Shown piece by piece: positions 10,022-19,331 of a DNA stretch of 64,000 nt; position 1 is the stretch's first letter; each line of letters opens with the position of its first letter. Made by a program: the position numbers and the translations under genes. The DNA comes from Salmonella enterica subsp. enterica serovar Typhimurium str. LT2 (GTDB lineage: Bacteria; Pseudomonadota; Gammaproteobacteria; Enterobacterales; Enterobacteriaceae): NCBI RefSeq assembly GCF_000006945.2, contig NC_003197.2, forward strand, positions 4,712,001-4,776,000, given 5' to 3'. A model generated the notes under the pieces. The model saw only the letters and a program-made list of their open reading frames with translations, did no database searches and was not told the origin of the DNA.

Positions 10022-10149
10022 TATACTCGTCGTCTTTCAAGTTGCAGATGCGTTGGCTGCGCCTGCTCACCCCTGTCGCTTACCTGATGTAAGCTCCGGG
10101 GCTTCACAGTCTTGCCGCCTGCCTGCAACTCGAAATCCATTAGAGTATA
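10022..10149. repeat. ERIC element (intergenic repeat unit, 128 bp)
   Basis: Imperfect palindrome bounded by TATACTC and GAGTATA. The diagnostic core (reverse orientation) is CTCACCCCTGTCGCTTACC, then TGTAAGCTCCGGGGCTTCAC. Arms TTCAAGTTGCAG and CTGCAACTCGAA pair. It lies between pepA and lptF, where the divergent promoters must flank it. The rest of the 9978-10371 gap (10150-10371) holds AT-rich promoter-like sequence and no gene I can support. Confidence 0.85.
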
Positions 10150-10371
10150 GAAATTGAAAGCTTTCGTAACTCATATCCGCTGTTGCGGTGACTTCGTGTT
10201 AATCTTAACGTTATTACGGCATTGGCACGTCAGAACAAGTTCTGAGAGGTGAATCCGCTGAGTATAATGATCTTAGCGATGATTTCGACGACTCAAGAGA
10301 ATAAATGACGTTTAAGCCATGAAACAAGCTAAATTCCAGCAAAAAAATGGGTTTTTACGGGCGTATTTAAA

Positions 10372-11472
10372 GTGATAATCATAAGATATCTGGTGCGGGA
10401 GACGCTCAAAAGCCAGCTGGCGATACTCTTCATCTTACTTTTGATCTTCTTTTGTCAAAAGTTAGTGAGGATTCTCGGCGCGGCGGTTGACGGCGATATT
10501 CCCGCAAATCTGGTGCTCTCGCTTCTGGGGCTGGGCGTACCGGAAATGGCGCAGCTCATCCTGCCTTTAAGCCTGTTCCTGGGGCTGCTGATGACGCTGG
10601 GCAAACTGTATACCGAAAGTGAAATTACGGTCATGCACGCCTGTGGGTTGAGCAAAGCCGTGCTGGTAAAGGCCGCCATGGTACTGGCGTTATTTACCGG
10701 TATCCTTGCGGCGGTTAACGTGATGTGGGCCGGCCCCTGGTCGTCAAAACACCAGGATGAAGTACTGGCGGAGGCGAAAGCGAACCCCGGTATGGCGGCG
10801 TTGGCGCAGGGACAATTCCAGCAGGCGACCAACGGCAACTCGGTGCTGTTCATCGAAAGCGTTGACGGCAGCGACTTCCACGATGTTTTCCTGGCGCAAA
10901 TTCGCCCTAAGGGCAATGCTCGTCCTTCTGTAGTCGTGGCCGATTCCGGACACCTTACTCAGTTGCGCGATGGTTCCCAGGTTGTCACCTTAAACAAAGG
11001 GACGCGTTTTGAAGGGACGGCGTTGCTACGCGATTTTCGCATCACCGACTTCCAGAACTATCAGGCAATTATTGGCCATCAGGCCGTGGCGCTGGACCCG
11101 AACGATACTGACCAGATGGACATGCGCACGCTGTGGAATACCGACAACGATCGCGCTCGCGCCGAGCTGCACTGGCGTATCACGTTAGTCTTTACCGTAT
11201 TTATGATGGCGCTGATGGTCGTGCCGCTCAGCGTGGTGAATCCACGTCAGGGGCGTGTCTTGTCTATGTTGCCCGCCATGCTGCTTTATCTGCTGTTCTT
11301 CCTGATCCAGACCTCCATTAAATCGAATGGCGGTAAAGGCAAACTGGACCCGGTTATCTGGATGTGGGCGGTCAACCTGATCTATCTGGCGTTGGCGATT
11401 GGTTTAAACCTGTGGGATACGGTGCCGGTCCGCCGCCTGCGTGCCCGTTTTCTGCGTAAAGGAGCGGTATAA
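10372..11472 (+). CDS. lptF: LPS export permease LptF
   Basis: Inner-membrane permease of the LptB2FGC transporter that extracts lipopolysaccharide from the membrane and passes it to the LptA bridge. 366 residues, GTG start. The topology is visible as three N-terminal membrane segments (LAILFILLLIFFCQ; ILPLSLFLGLLMTLG; AAMVLALFTGILAAVNV), a beta-jellyroll periplasmic domain (~130-260) and three C-terminal segments (ITLVFTVFMMALMVVPL; MLLYLLFFLIQTS; WAVNLIYLALAIGL). The stop codon shares its last A with the lptG ATG, giving translational coupling. Confidence 0.97.
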   Translation: MIIIRYLVRETLKSQLAILFILLLIFFCQKLVRILGAAVDGDIPANLVLSLLGLGVPEMAQLILPLSLFLGLLMTLGKLYTESEITVMHACGLSKAVLVKAAMVLALFTGILAAVNVMWAGPWSSKHQDEVLAEAKANPGMAALAQGQFQQATNGNSVLFIESVDGSDFHDVFLAQIRPKGNARPSVVVADSGHLTQLRDGSQVVTLNKGTRFEGTALLRDFRITDFQNYQAIIGHQAVALDPNDTDQMDMRTLWNTDNDRARAELHWRITLVFTVFMMALMVVPLSVVNPRQGRVLSMLPAMLLYLLFFLIQTSIKSNGGKGKLDPVIWMWAVNLIYLALAIGLNLWDTVPVRRLRARFLRKGAV

Positions 11473-12554
11473 TGCAGCCATTTGGTGTACTTGACCGCTA
11501 TATCGGTAAAACCATTTTTACCACCATCATGATGACGTTGTTCATGCTGGTGTCGCTCTCCGGGATCATCAAGTTTGTCGATCAGCTGAAAAAAGCGGGG
11601 CAGGGTAACTACGACGCGCTGGGCGCGGGTATGTACACCCTGCTCAGCGTACCTAAGGATATCCAGATCTTCTTTCCTATGGCGGCGCTGCTTGGCGCGC
11701 TGCTGGGACTGGGGATGCTGGCGCAGCGTAGCGAACTGGTGGTGATGCAGGCATCGGGTTTCACCCGTATGCAGGTGGCGCTGTCGGTGATGAAAACGGC
11801 TATCCCCCTGGTGCTGTTAACCATGGCGATCGGCGAATGGGTCGCCCCGCAGGGCGAGCAGATGGCGCGTAACTATCGTGCGCAGGCGATGTATGGCGGT
11901 TCGCTGCTTTCCACCCAGCAAGGTCTGTGGGCGAAAGACGGGAATAACTTTGTCTATATTGAACGGGTGAAGGGCGACGAGGAGCTGGCCGGCATTAGTA
12001 TTTACGCTTTCAACGATCAGCGTCGTTTGCAGTCAGTGCGTTACGCCGCTTCGGCAAAATTCGACCCGGAGCATAAGGTCTGGCGTTTGTCGCAGGTGGA
12101 TGAGTCCGATCTGCAAAACCCGAAACAGATCACCGGTTCGCAGACGGTGAGCGGCACCTGGAAAACGAATCTGACGCCGGATAAGTTAGGCGTGGTGGCG
12201 CTGGACCCGGATGCGCTTTCCATCAGCGGTCTGCATAACTACGTTAAATATCTGAAGTCGAGCGGACAGGACGCCGGACGTTATCAGCTCAATATGTGGA
12301 GTAAAATCTTCCAGCCGCTCTCCGTGGCGGTGATGATGCTGATGGCGCTGTCGTTTATCTTTGGACCGCTGCGTAGTGTGCCGATGGGCGTGCGCGTGGT
12401 GACGGGGATTAGCTTCGGCTTCGTCTTTTACGTTCTCGACCAGATTTTTGGCCCGCTGACGCTGGTATACGGCATTCCGCCGATTGTCGGCGCGCTGCTG
12501 CCGAGCGCGTCTTTCTTCCTGATTAGCCTCTGGCTAATGCTGCGTAAGTCGTAA
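11472..12554 (+). CDS. lptG: LPS export permease LptG
   Basis: Partner permease of LptF in the LptB2FG LPS extractor. 360 residues with the same arrangement: three N-terminal membrane helices (TIMMTLFMLVSLSGIIKF; IFFPMAALLGALLGLGML; VLLTMAIGEWVA), a periplasmic jellyroll, and three C-terminal helices (VAVMMLMALSFIFGPL; GISFGFVFYVLDQIF; LLPSASFFLISLWLML). The ATG overlaps the lptF stop. A BIME follows the gene. Confidence 0.97.
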   Translation: MQPFGVLDRYIGKTIFTTIMMTLFMLVSLSGIIKFVDQLKKAGQGNYDALGAGMYTLLSVPKDIQIFFPMAALLGALLGLGMLAQRSELVVMQASGFTRMQVALSVMKTAIPLVLLTMAIGEWVAPQGEQMARNYRAQAMYGGSLLSTQQGLWAKDGNNFVYIERVKGDEELAGISIYAFNDQRRLQSVRYAASAKFDPEHKVWRLSQVDESDLQNPKQITGSQTVSGTWKTNLTPDKLGVVALDPDALSISGLHNYVKYLKSSGQDAGRYQLNMWSKIFQPLSVAVMMLMALSFIFGPLRSVPMGVRVVTGISFGFVFYVLDQIFGPLTLVYGIPPIVGALLPSASFFLISLWLMLRKS

Positions 12555-12565
12555 TCACAGTAATC

Positions 12566-12642
12566 GTAGGCCTGATGGCGCTGCGCTTATCAGGCCTACC
12601 ATGACCCGTAGGCCTGATAAGTCCTTTCCGCCGCCATCCGGC
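12566..12642. repeat. BIME (paired REP elements)
   Basis: REP units GTAGGCCTGATGGCGCTGCG...CAGGCCTAC (12566-12599) and GTAGGCCTGATAAGTCC...CATCCGGC (12608-12642) between the convergent genes lptG and idnR. Confidence 0.82.
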
Positions 12643-12748
12643 AGACCGCCTGGTATTCCTCGAATGATGTAGTGCGTAACCTGACGCGTGGCGCTTTTGG
12701 CTACGCGTTAAGCTCAGGCAAGCTGCGGGAAAAAGTAGAACAAAAAAT

Positions 12749-13747
12749 TTATAACGTGCTGCCGTGATAAATCTGATAACCCAAATCAATCGTATTATGG
12801 TTGAGATCGTTATTTTTAATTTTGTTGAGCAACATCTGCGCGGCTCTGCGCCCGATCTCAAAACGAGGGGTAATTACGCTGGCGAGGCTCGGTATCATTT
12901 GCCTGCCCATCTCCAGACCGTGGAAGCCGGCGATGGAGATCTGCTCCGGTACGGCCAGTTGACGCTCGCGGCACCACAGTAGAGCGCCCATTGCGATATC
13001 GTCATTTGTACAAAAGACGCCATCCACGTCCGGGTGCGCAGTAAGCGCATCACGCATTAGCTGTATCCCCAGATGGATAGAGGAGATAGCGCGTGGATTG
13101 ATGCGCAACGGCGCCAGCCCCCGGCGCGTCATCGCATCGCAGTAGCCGTGATAACGCTGCTCATCTCGGATATCGTCTTTTGAACCCAGATAGAGGATTT
13201 TTCGCCGCTGGCGTTTATCCAGCATGGTGCTGACCATATCAAAGGCGGCCTGACGGTTATCAAACCCCACCTCCATATCTAAGCGATCGCCCTGGATGTC
13301 CATGAGTTCTACAATCGGAAGGGTAGCTGAGCGCAGGAATTTGACGGTTCTGAGGGTATGATATTTTTCTGAAAGAATAATGCCGTCGATATTGTAAGAC
13401 AGTAAATTGATAACGGACTCTTCTTCCGAATCGCGATTGTAATTGTAATTCGCAATGAGAGTTTGGTAGTTATGACCCGACGTTACGGATTCAATCCCGG
13501 CAAGAATGTCGGCAAACAACTGGTTCTGGAAAGAGGGGATCAGCACGCCCAGAGTGTAACTTTGCGCGTTTAACAGCATAGCTGGCGCGCGATTTGGTAT
13601 GTAGTTAATTTCCTCCATGATCTGCGCAATACGCTCGCCGGTTTCCCTGGCGACTTTTTTCGGCGAGCGGATGTAACGGCTCACCGTCATTTTTGTCACG
13701 CCAGCAAGCGTAGCGATATCCTGCAAAGAAATTCTGTGATTCCTCAT
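12749..13747 (-). CDS. idnR: LacI-family regulator IdnR
   Basis: Regulator of the L-idonate/gluconate (GntII) genes; in E. coli IdnR activates idnDOTR and idnK with 5-ketogluconate or idonate and also affects GntI genes. 332 residues. The LacI headpiece is at residues 5-50 (ISLQDIATLAGVTKMTVSRYIRSPKKV: helix-turn-helix plus hinge), followed by a periplasmic-binding-protein-like effector domain (TLGVLIPSFQNQLFADILAGIE..., DGVFCTNDDIAMG). It is the last gene of the leftward idnD-idnO-idnT-idnR operon, 63 bp after idnT. Confidence 0.93.
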   Translation of the reverse strand: MRNHRISLQDIATLAGVTKMTVSRYIRSPKKVARETGERIAQIMEEINYIPNRAPAMLLNAQSYTLGVLIPSFQNQLFADILAGIESVTSGHNYQTLIANYNYNRDSEEESVINLLSYNIDGIILSEKYHTLRTVKFLRSATLPIVELMDIQGDRLDMEVGFDNRQAAFDMVSTMLDKRQRRKILYLGSKDDIRDEQRYHGYCDAMTRRGLAPLRINPRAISSIHLGIQLMRDALTAHPDVDGVFCTNDDIAMGALLWCRERQLAVPEQISIAGFHGLEMGRQMIPSLASVITPRFEIGRRAAQMLLNKIKNNDLNHNTIDLGYQIYHGSTL

Positions 13748-13810
13748 GTTTTCTCCAGTACCGGAGGCGGGAACGTCGCCCCCATGGTTAATTGGGCTGC
13801 GGATGATGAA

Positions 13811-15130
13811 TTAATGCAGAACCGCATTCAGCGCCAGTACGCCCAGCAACCCCATGACAGAAATCAATGTTTCCATAACGGTCCAGGTGCGTAGGGTTTC
13901 CCCGACGCTAAGATTAAAATACCCTTTAAACAGCCAAAAACCGGGATCGTTAACATGTGATGCAATAACGCTTCCCGCGCCTGTCGCCAGTACCATTAAC
14001 GCCGGATCGGCGTGGGTTACGTTAATAATCGGCAATACGACGCCCGCTGTGGTTATCGCAGCCACGGTCGCGGAACCTAGCGCAATACGCAGCACGGCGG
14101 CTACCGTCCAGCACATTAATAACGGAGATAGCGAGGTGCCGGTCATTAATTGCGAGATATATTGACCCACGCCGCTATCCACCAGCACTTGCTTAAACGC
14201 GCCGCCGCCCGCGATGATAAAAACAATCATCGCAATAGCGCCAATGGACTCGCCGACGATATCCATCACCTGCTCAACCGTACGTCCGTTGCGTCGGCCC
14301 AGCGTAAAAATGGCGATGATAATGGCAATAAACAACGCCACTGCTGGATTACCGATAAATTCGAAGAAAACCCGCACGGCATTCGTTTTTGGCAGCGTGA
14401 TTTCACATACCGCTGCGATGGCCATCAGAATGACCGGGATCACGGCGGCAAAAATACTGTTCCAGAATGACGGCATCTCCTCTTCACTGAATAGGTGAGG
14501 ATTAAATAATCCTTCAGGCGGCGCTTTCTCAAAGCGCGCCAGCAATTTTGAAAACAGAGGGCCGGCAACAATCACGGTCGGTATGGTAATGATTAACCCA
14601 TACAGCAGGGTCGTACCGAGATTTGCCTCAAAAATTGTCGCAATAGCAGTAGGGCCGGGATGCGGCGGCAGGAAGCAGTGCGTAACGGATAAGGCGGCGA
14701 CCATTGGAACCCCGACATACAGCAAGGGCAGTCCCGATGAGGCCACAATCGTAAAAACGAGCGGCAACAGCAGTACGAATCCGACTTCAAAAAACATTGC
14801 CAGGCCGACGATAAGCCCGGTGATCACCAGCGCCCATTGCACGCGTTTTTTGCCGAACGTATTAATGAGCGTCGTCGCAATGCGCTGCGCGGCGCCGGTA
14901 TCGGAAATTAATCTTCCCAGCATCGCGCCAAAACCGAGGATCATGGCGAGTCCGCCCAGAGTACCGCCAATTCCGTTTTGTATGGAGTGCAGGACGTCTT
15001 GCGCGCCCATCCCTTCGGCAAATCCCACCACGGCGGCAACCAGAACAAGGGCGATAAAGCCGTTAACTTTAAAGCCAATCATTAAAACCAACAGCAGCGC
15101 AACGCCTGCCGCAATAATTATTAATGGCAT
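13811..15130 (-). CDS. idnT: L-idonate / gluconate:H+ symporter IdnT
   Basis: GntP-family proton symporter importing L-idonate, 5-ketogluconate and gluconate. From the ATG at 15130 it is 439 residues, the family's usual length (MPLIIIAAGVALLLVLMIGF...); the open frame extends further upstream but without family similarity. About 12-14 hydrophobic segments run through it, with conserved patches such as FLPPHPGPTAIA (~130s) and HVNDPGFWLFKGYF (~370s) that are hallmarks of gluconate permeases. It lies between idnO and idnR. Confidence 0.94.
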   Translation of the reverse strand: MPLIIIAAGVALLLVLMIGFKVNGFIALVLVAAVVGFAEGMGAQDVLHSIQNGIGGTLGGLAMILGFGAMLGRLISDTGAAQRIATTLINTFGKKRVQWALVITGLIVGLAMFFEVGFVLLLPLVFTIVASSGLPLLYVGVPMVAALSVTHCFLPPHPGPTAIATIFEANLGTTLLYGLIITIPTVIVAGPLFSKLLARFEKAPPEGLFNPHLFSEEEMPSFWNSIFAAVIPVILMAIAAVCEITLPKTNAVRVFFEFIGNPAVALFIAIIIAIFTLGRRNGRTVEQVMDIVGESIGAIAMIVFIIAGGGAFKQVLVDSGVGQYISQLMTGTSLSPLLMCWTVAAVLRIALGSATVAAITTAGVVLPIINVTHADPALMVLATGAGSVIASHVNDPGFWLFKGYFNLSVGETLRTWTVMETLISVMGLLGVLALNAVLH

Positions 15131-15191
15131 ATTCGTCTCTCTTATTAGCGCCAAAATAGCAGCGCTTACGCGCTGCGTCGTATTTCCCTGG

Positions 15192-15956
15192 TCAGACGGC
15201 AACCAGCATACCGCCATCGACAAACAGCAGATGTCCGTTAACAAAGTCGGAGGCTTTTGACGAGAGAAACACCGCTGCGCCAATAAGCTCCTGGGGATCG
15301 CCCCAGCGTGCGGCAGGCGTACGTTTGCATAGCCAGGAGGTGAAGGCTTCATCTTCAACCAGCGCTTTGGTCATCTCCGTTTTGAAGTACCCCGGCGCAA
15401 TACCGTTGACCTGGATATTATGACGCGCCAGCTCCACGCACATGCCGCGAGTCAGCATCTTCACGGCACCCTTCGACGCGGCGTATGGCGTAATCGTGTC
15501 GCGGCCCAGCTCGCTTTGCATCGAACAGATGTTGATCACTTTTCCTGCCTGCCGCGCCACCATACGGCGCGTAACGGCCTGAGAGACGAGAAAAACCGCG
15601 GTCTGATTTACGGCGATGACGTCATTCCACTCCTGTTCGGGAAACTCAGTAAACGGATGACGGCGCTGGATACCGGCGTTATTTATCAGGACGTCAATGA
15701 CGCCGATATCTTTTTCGATATGTTCAACCGCAGCTTCAATATCCTGTTTATGGGTGACATTAAAAGGAGCGGCAATAGCCTTTATCCCTTCCTGCTGAAG
15801 TTTCGTCACGGCTGTTTCGGCGCGCTCCGGGGTGATATCGTTAACAATAATGCGCGCGCCATAGCGACCAAGACCGGTCGCCAGCAAATAACCAATTCCC
15901 TGAGCGGCTCCGGTGATAAGGATATTTTTACCTGCCAGTGAAAAAAGATCGTTCAT
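15192..15956 (-). CDS. idnO: Gluconate 5-dehydrogenase (5-keto-D-gluconate reductase) IdnO
   Basis: Short-chain dehydrogenase reducing 5-ketogluconate to D-gluconate with NADPH, the second step of idonate catabolism. 254 residues. The Rossmann motif is TGAAQGIG at residues 15-22, NNAG is at ~92-95, and the catalytic Ser145, Tyr158 and Lys162 sit in the YxxxK motif (YAASK). It is 24 bp downstream of idnD and 61 bp upstream of idnT in the same operon. Confidence 0.94.
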   Translation of the reverse strand: MNDLFSLAGKNILITGAAQGIGYLLATGLGRYGARIIVNDITPERAETAVTKLQQEGIKAIAAPFNVTHKQDIEAAVEHIEKDIGVIDVLINNAGIQRRHPFTEFPEQEWNDVIAVNQTAVFLVSQAVTRRMVARQAGKVINICSMQSELGRDTITPYAASKGAVKMLTRGMCVELARHNIQVNGIAPGYFKTEMTKALVEDEAFTSWLCKRTPAARWGDPQELIGAAVFLSSKASDFVNGHLLFVDGGMLVAV

Positions 15957-15980
15957 GATAGTGTCCCTTATTTTACTTTC

Positions 15981-17012
15981 TCAGAAAACGAGCTGAACTT
16001 TTGCCGCCTGTGTTTTGTCTCCGGCAAAGATCAGCGCCGCTTCCAGGTCGGTAAATGGATATTCCGCGCTCAGTAACGGCAGCGGATTGATAACGCGGTT
16101 GGCAAGCCAGGAAACCGCAGTATTAAATTCGGTAGTAAAGCGGAAAGAGCCTTTCAGGGAGATCTCTTTGCTTATTACCATCATCATCGGGAAGTTGGGA
16201 ACTGCGCCGCCCATGCCAACCTGCACCATCACGCCTTTGGCCCGTGTGACTTCCAGACACGTTGAGATAGAGGAAGGATGCCCAGAGACTTCAAAACTGA
16301 TATCGAAATACCCTTTTTCTGCTTTCCAGTCATCGAGAGAATCATGCTGTGGGTTCACCAGCGTATCCGCGCCCATCTGCCGGGCCAGCGAGAGAGAACG
16401 GGTACTGATATCGGCACATACCACTTCCGCCGCGCCCAGCGTTTTTACCGCGCTAACAATCAGGCAGCCGATAGGGCCAACGCCGGAGATAAAGATGCGT
16501 TTGCCCTGCAGATCGCCCGCCTCATGAGCTGCATGAATGGCAACCGCCAGCGGCTCGGCAAAGGCCATGGCTTTTTCGTCCGCCTGTTCCGGCCAGGGAA
16601 TGCACTGAGCGGTATCGACAGCTTTAAATCGGGTAAAACCGCCATCGACATGCGGAAAATACATGGCGCTGCCAAAGAAACGCATTTCAGTACAGTGGTT
16701 TTCTTCATGCTGCAGACAGTATTTGCAATGACCGCAAGGCTCCGATGGATTAATTGCTACCGGTTGTCCTTCACGTAATAAATCTGAGTCGCTATGAACG
16801 ATTTTGCCAATCACTTCATGACCTAAAATCATTGGCGCTTTTACTGTAAAATTGCCGACTTTGCCTTCCTGATAATAATGTAAGTCAGACCCACAAATGC
16901 CGCCACGGGTAATTTGTACGAGAGTTCCTTTATTATTCCATTCAATATTTTGTTCCGTAACGGCAACAGCACGCTTACCCGCAACAACGCAGGATTGAGT
17001 TTTTACTTCCAT
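15981..17012 (-). CDS. idnD: L-idonate 5-dehydrogenase IdnD
   Basis: Zinc-dependent medium-chain dehydrogenase oxidising L-idonate to 5-ketogluconate. 343 residues. The catalytic zinc site begins at GGICGSDLHYY (Cys ~40). GHEVIGKI (~65-72) supplies the next ligand. The structural zinc cysteines are CGHCKYCLQHEENHC (~94-108), and the NAD fold is GVGPIGCLIVSAVK (~177-190). It is the first gene of the leftward idnDOTR operon. A CRP site and an IdnR/GntR-like operator lie in the gap shared with divergent idnK. Confidence 0.95.
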   Translation of the reverse strand: MEVKTQSCVVAGKRAVAVTEQNIEWNNKGTLVQITRGGICGSDLHYYQEGKVGNFTVKAPMILGHEVIGKIVHSDSDLLREGQPVAINPSEPCGHCKYCLQHEENHCTEMRFFGSAMYFPHVDGGFTRFKAVDTAQCIPWPEQADEKAMAFAEPLAVAIHAAHEAGDLQGKRIFISGVGPIGCLIVSAVKTLGAAEVVCADISTRSLSLARQMGADTLVNPQHDSLDDWKAEKGYFDISFEVSGHPSSISTCLEVTRAKGVMVQVGMGGAVPNFPMMMVISKEISLKGSFRFTTEFNTAVSWLANRVINPLPLLSAEYPFTDLEAALIFAGDKTQAAKVQLVF

Positions 17013-17074
17013 AAATTCCTCACTGGTCAGGTAGTTACCCTGAACGCATTTAAGCGGTTTTATTTGTCACTATT

Positions 17075-17090
17075 TGTGACTTATGTCACG
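17075..17090. promoter_or_regulatory. CRP site in the idnD-idnK divergent region
   Basis: TGTGACTTATGTCACG: perfect TGTGA half-site, 6-nt spacer, TCACG second half. It lies 63 bp upstream of idnD and 139 bp upstream of idnK, consistent with catabolite control of both transcripts. Confidence 0.8.
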
Positions 17091-17110
17091 CTGGAAAATT
17101 GTTACACTAC

Positions 17111-17127
17111 AATGTTACGCATAACGT
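17111..17127. promoter_or_regulatory. IdnR/GntR-type operator
   Basis: AATGTTACGCATAACGT, a palindrome close to the GntR/IdnR consensus ATGTTACCGGTAACAT (half-sites GTTAC and ATAAC). It lies between idnD and idnK, about 100 bp from each start. Confidence 0.7.
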
Positions 17128-17228
17128 GATGTGCCTTAGAGTTCTTCTCTATGGAAATTAAAAAACGTGAAATTGTCGAACGTAGAGGCGTAATATTGTG
17201 TTGTGGAATATGACTCAGAGGTATTTAA

Positions 17229-17759
17229 ATGGCCGGGGAAAGCTATATTTTAATGGGTGTTTCAGGTAGTGGTAAGTCTTTAATAGGCAGCAAAATTGCA
17301 ACATTATTTTCTGCGAAGTTTATTGACGGCGATGATCTCCATCCGGCGAAAAACATTGATAAAATGTCTCAGGGAATACCGTTAACTGATGAAGACCGCT
17401 TACCCTGGCTGGAACGATTAAATGACGCTTCATACAGTCTTTATAAAAAAAATGAGACGGGATTTATTGTTTGCTCGTCATTAAAAAAACAGTACCGCGA
17501 TATTTTACGTAAGAGTAGCCCTAACGTACATTTCCTGTGGCTGGATGGCGATTACGCTACTATTCTGCAGCGAATGCAGCGTCGTGCCGGGCATTTTATG
17601 CCGCCAGACCTGCTGCAAAGTCAGTTTGATGCGCTGGAGCGACCCTGTGCCGATGAACATGATATTGCGCGTATCGATGTTAATCATGACATCGAGCACG
17701 TGACGGAGCAGTGCCGACTGGCTGTACAGGCTTTTCGTCAGGCACTCAGCGCTTCCTGA
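17229..17759 (+). CDS. idnK: Gluconate kinase IdnK (GntII, thermosensitive type)
   Basis: Phosphorylates D-gluconate to 6-phosphogluconate, feeding Entner-Doudoroff and pentose phosphate metabolism. 176 residues. The P-loop is GVSGSGKS at 10-17, with the gluconokinase signature FIDGDDLHPAKNIDKMSQG (~31-50) and LTDEDRLPWL (~52-61). It is transcribed divergently from idnDOTR and shares its regulatory sites. Its 3' end lies within an inverted repeat shared with convergent ahr. Confidence 0.94.
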   Translation: MAGESYILMGVSGSGKSLIGSKIATLFSAKFIDGDDLHPAKNIDKMSQGIPLTDEDRLPWLERLNDASYSLYKKNETGFIVCSSLKKQYRDILRKSSPNVHFLWLDGDYATILQRMQRRAGHFMPPDLLQSQFDALERPCADEHDIARIDVNHDIEHVTEQCRLAVQAFRQALSAS

Positions 17760-17779
17760 TCATTGTCAAAGCGCTGAGT
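17744..17779. terminator. Inverted repeat between convergent idnK and ahr
   Basis: Perfect 11-bp stem ACTCAGCGCTT / AAGCGCTGAGT with a 14-nt loop, overlapping the idnK stop codon. There is no long T-run on either side, so it may work as a bidirectional hairpin or mRNA-stabilising structure. Confidence 0.55.
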
Positions 17780-17786
17780 CAGGCGG

Positions 17787-18806
17787 TCAGAAGTCAGCTT
17801 TTAGCACTACACGATAGCGGGCTTTGCCGTCGCGAACGTGCTGGATAGCCTCGTTGATTTGTGACATTGCGAACAGTTCCGTGGTGGGCGCGACTTTACT
17901 GCGTCCGGCGAATTTCATCAGTTTGCGAAGTTCATATGGCGTTCCGGTTGCCGAGCCTGAGATACTGCGATCGCCGGCAATTAATGTAAACGCCGGTACG
18001 GGCAGCGGCTTCAATACCGCCCCAACGGTATGGAAGTTGCCGCCATAGGTCAGCGCTTCGAAGTAGGGTTGCCAGTCGAGATCGACGTTAACCGTGTTAA
18101 TAATGAGATCGAACTGACCCGCCAGTGCTTTTAACGCTTCCGGATCGCGGCTGTTCACCACGTTATTGGCCCCCATCGCCAGCACTTCCTGCTCCTTCGA
18201 TGGATTTGAGCTGAACGCGGTGACTTCGCAGCCCATCGCGTGTAACAGCTTTATGGCGATATGCCCCAGCCCGCCAATACCGATGACGCCAACGCGGCTG
18301 GTAGCAGTAATATGGTGCATCAATAGCGGTTTAAAGACCGTAATGCCGCCACATAACAGCGGGCCTGCGGACGCCATATCTATATTCTCCGGAAGAGGAA
18401 TTACCCACTGCCAGCCTGCGCGAAGCTTCTCGGCAAAACCGCCACGATTGAGGATAGTGGGCACTGCGCCTTCCTGGCAGTTAATTTGATTGCCGCTGAT
18501 ACAGGCATCGCAGTGTCCGCAGCTGCGCGCCGTCCAGCCGATTCCAACGCGCTGGCCGACTTTTAGCCCCTTATCCTGTGCCGCGCTGCCGAGTGCGGCC
18601 ACCCGACCGATGACCTCATGTCCGGCAACCAGAGGGTATTGAGAGAACCCCCATTCATTGTCGATCATTGACAGATCGGAATGGCAGATCCCGCAGTAGT
18701 CGACCCGTACCTCGACATCTTCCGGTTGGAGTTCTCCCGCGTCATATTCATAGAGTTCGAGCTCGCCGCCCGCCTCTTTGGCGGCATAGCTTTTTATTAT
18801 CGTCAT
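17787..18806 (-). CDS. ahr: NADPH-dependent aldehyde reductase Ahr (YjgB)
   Basis: Zinc-dependent medium-chain alcohol dehydrogenase reducing a wide range of aldehydes with NADPH. 339 residues. The catalytic zinc site is CGICHSD (~37-43), GHEVIGRVAALG (~62-73) follows, and the structural zinc cysteines are CGHCDACISGNQINC (~93-107). The nucleotide fold is GIGGLGHIAIKLL (~175-187). It is monocistronic, convergent with idnK, and the last core gene before leuX. Confidence 0.93.
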   Translation of the reverse strand: MTIIKSYAAKEAGGELELYEYDAGELQPEDVEVRVDYCGICHSDLSMIDNEWGFSQYPLVAGHEVIGRVAALGSAAQDKGLKVGQRVGIGWTARSCGHCDACISGNQINCQEGAVPTILNRGGFAEKLRAGWQWVIPLPENIDMASAGPLLCGGITVFKPLLMHHITATSRVGVIGIGGLGHIAIKLLHAMGCEVTAFSSNPSKEQEVLAMGANNVVNSRDPEALKALAGQFDLIINTVNVDLDWQPYFEALTYGGNFHTVGAVLKPLPVPAFTLIAGDRSISGSATGTPYELRKLMKFAGRSKVAPTTELFAMSQINEAIQHVRDGKARYRVVLKADF

Positions 18807-18971
18807 TGTGTTTCCCTTAATGTGGTGTTGAACTGAAAAGTGTAGAGCATGGAGGCAAGGGACGCCCGGCGTTAATCTGCTGGAGAAGGCGGGAAGTAGC
18901 CTGATTATTCTATTTAATACTCAACGCTGCTGAAATTTTCAGCACTTAGCGATACAGGTGTATGCTCGTGC

Positions 18972-18999
18972 TTGCATGGTGGCGTATGACAGGTATAAT
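18972..18999 (+). promoter_or_regulatory. leuX promoter
   Basis: TTGCAT (18972-18977), 16-nt spacer and a perfect TATAAT (18994-18999), ending 29 nt before the mature tRNA 5' end. Confidence 0.8.
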
Positions 19000-19028
19000 C
19001 CACAACGTTTTCCGCATACCTCTTCAGT

Positions 19029-19113
19029 GCCGAAGTGGCGAAATCGGTAGACGCAGTTGATTCAAAATCAACCGTAGAAATACGTGCCGGTTCGAGTCCG
19101 GCCTTCGGCACCA
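19029..19113 (+). tRNA. leuX: tRNA-Leu (anticodon CAA)
   Basis: 85 nt. Acceptor arms GCCGAAG (19029-19035) and CTTCGGC (19103-19109), encoded ACCA end, anticodon loop TTCAAAA giving CAA, long variable arm typical of class II tRNA-Leu, and T-arm GGTTCGAGTCC. leuX is a classic integration site for P4-type integrases. The integrase remnant starting about 220 bp downstream fits that use here. Confidence 0.97.
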
Positions 19114-19128
19114 AGTGATGCAATAATT

Positions 19129-19152
19129 AGCTGCCTAATGGTGGCTTTTTTT
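19129..19152 (+). terminator. Likely leuX terminator
   Basis: AGCTGCC..GGTGGC imperfect hairpin followed by seven T residues, 16 nt after the tRNA CCA end. Confidence 0.5.
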
Positions 19153-19156
19153 GTGT

Positions 19157-19290
19157 CCATTTCCGTCCAAATTCGTCCATATCCATCTGTAATTCAAAGA
19201 TAATTTATTTTTCTGTAATAGAAATATTTATTTTGTGGTCTTTCCGTGTTGGTCGTTTTTCATCCATTAACATCCACGCGATCTGGGGGC
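19157..19290 (+). other. Candidate integrase arm-type sites (TCCAT/GTCCA repeats)
   Basis: Short direct repeats of the form GTCCAT / GTCCAA / ATCCAT recur between leuX and the integrase remnant: gtccatttcc-gtccaaattc-gtccatatcc-atct, then catccatt-aacatccacg about 70 bp later. Such repeats flank attL of leuX-type P4 elements, where integrase arm domains bind. This is inferred from the pattern only. Confidence 0.4.
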
Positions 19291-19331
19291 AAAAAGGGGC
19301 AAACCCGGTTCGATAGAGGAGTGCCCCCCAA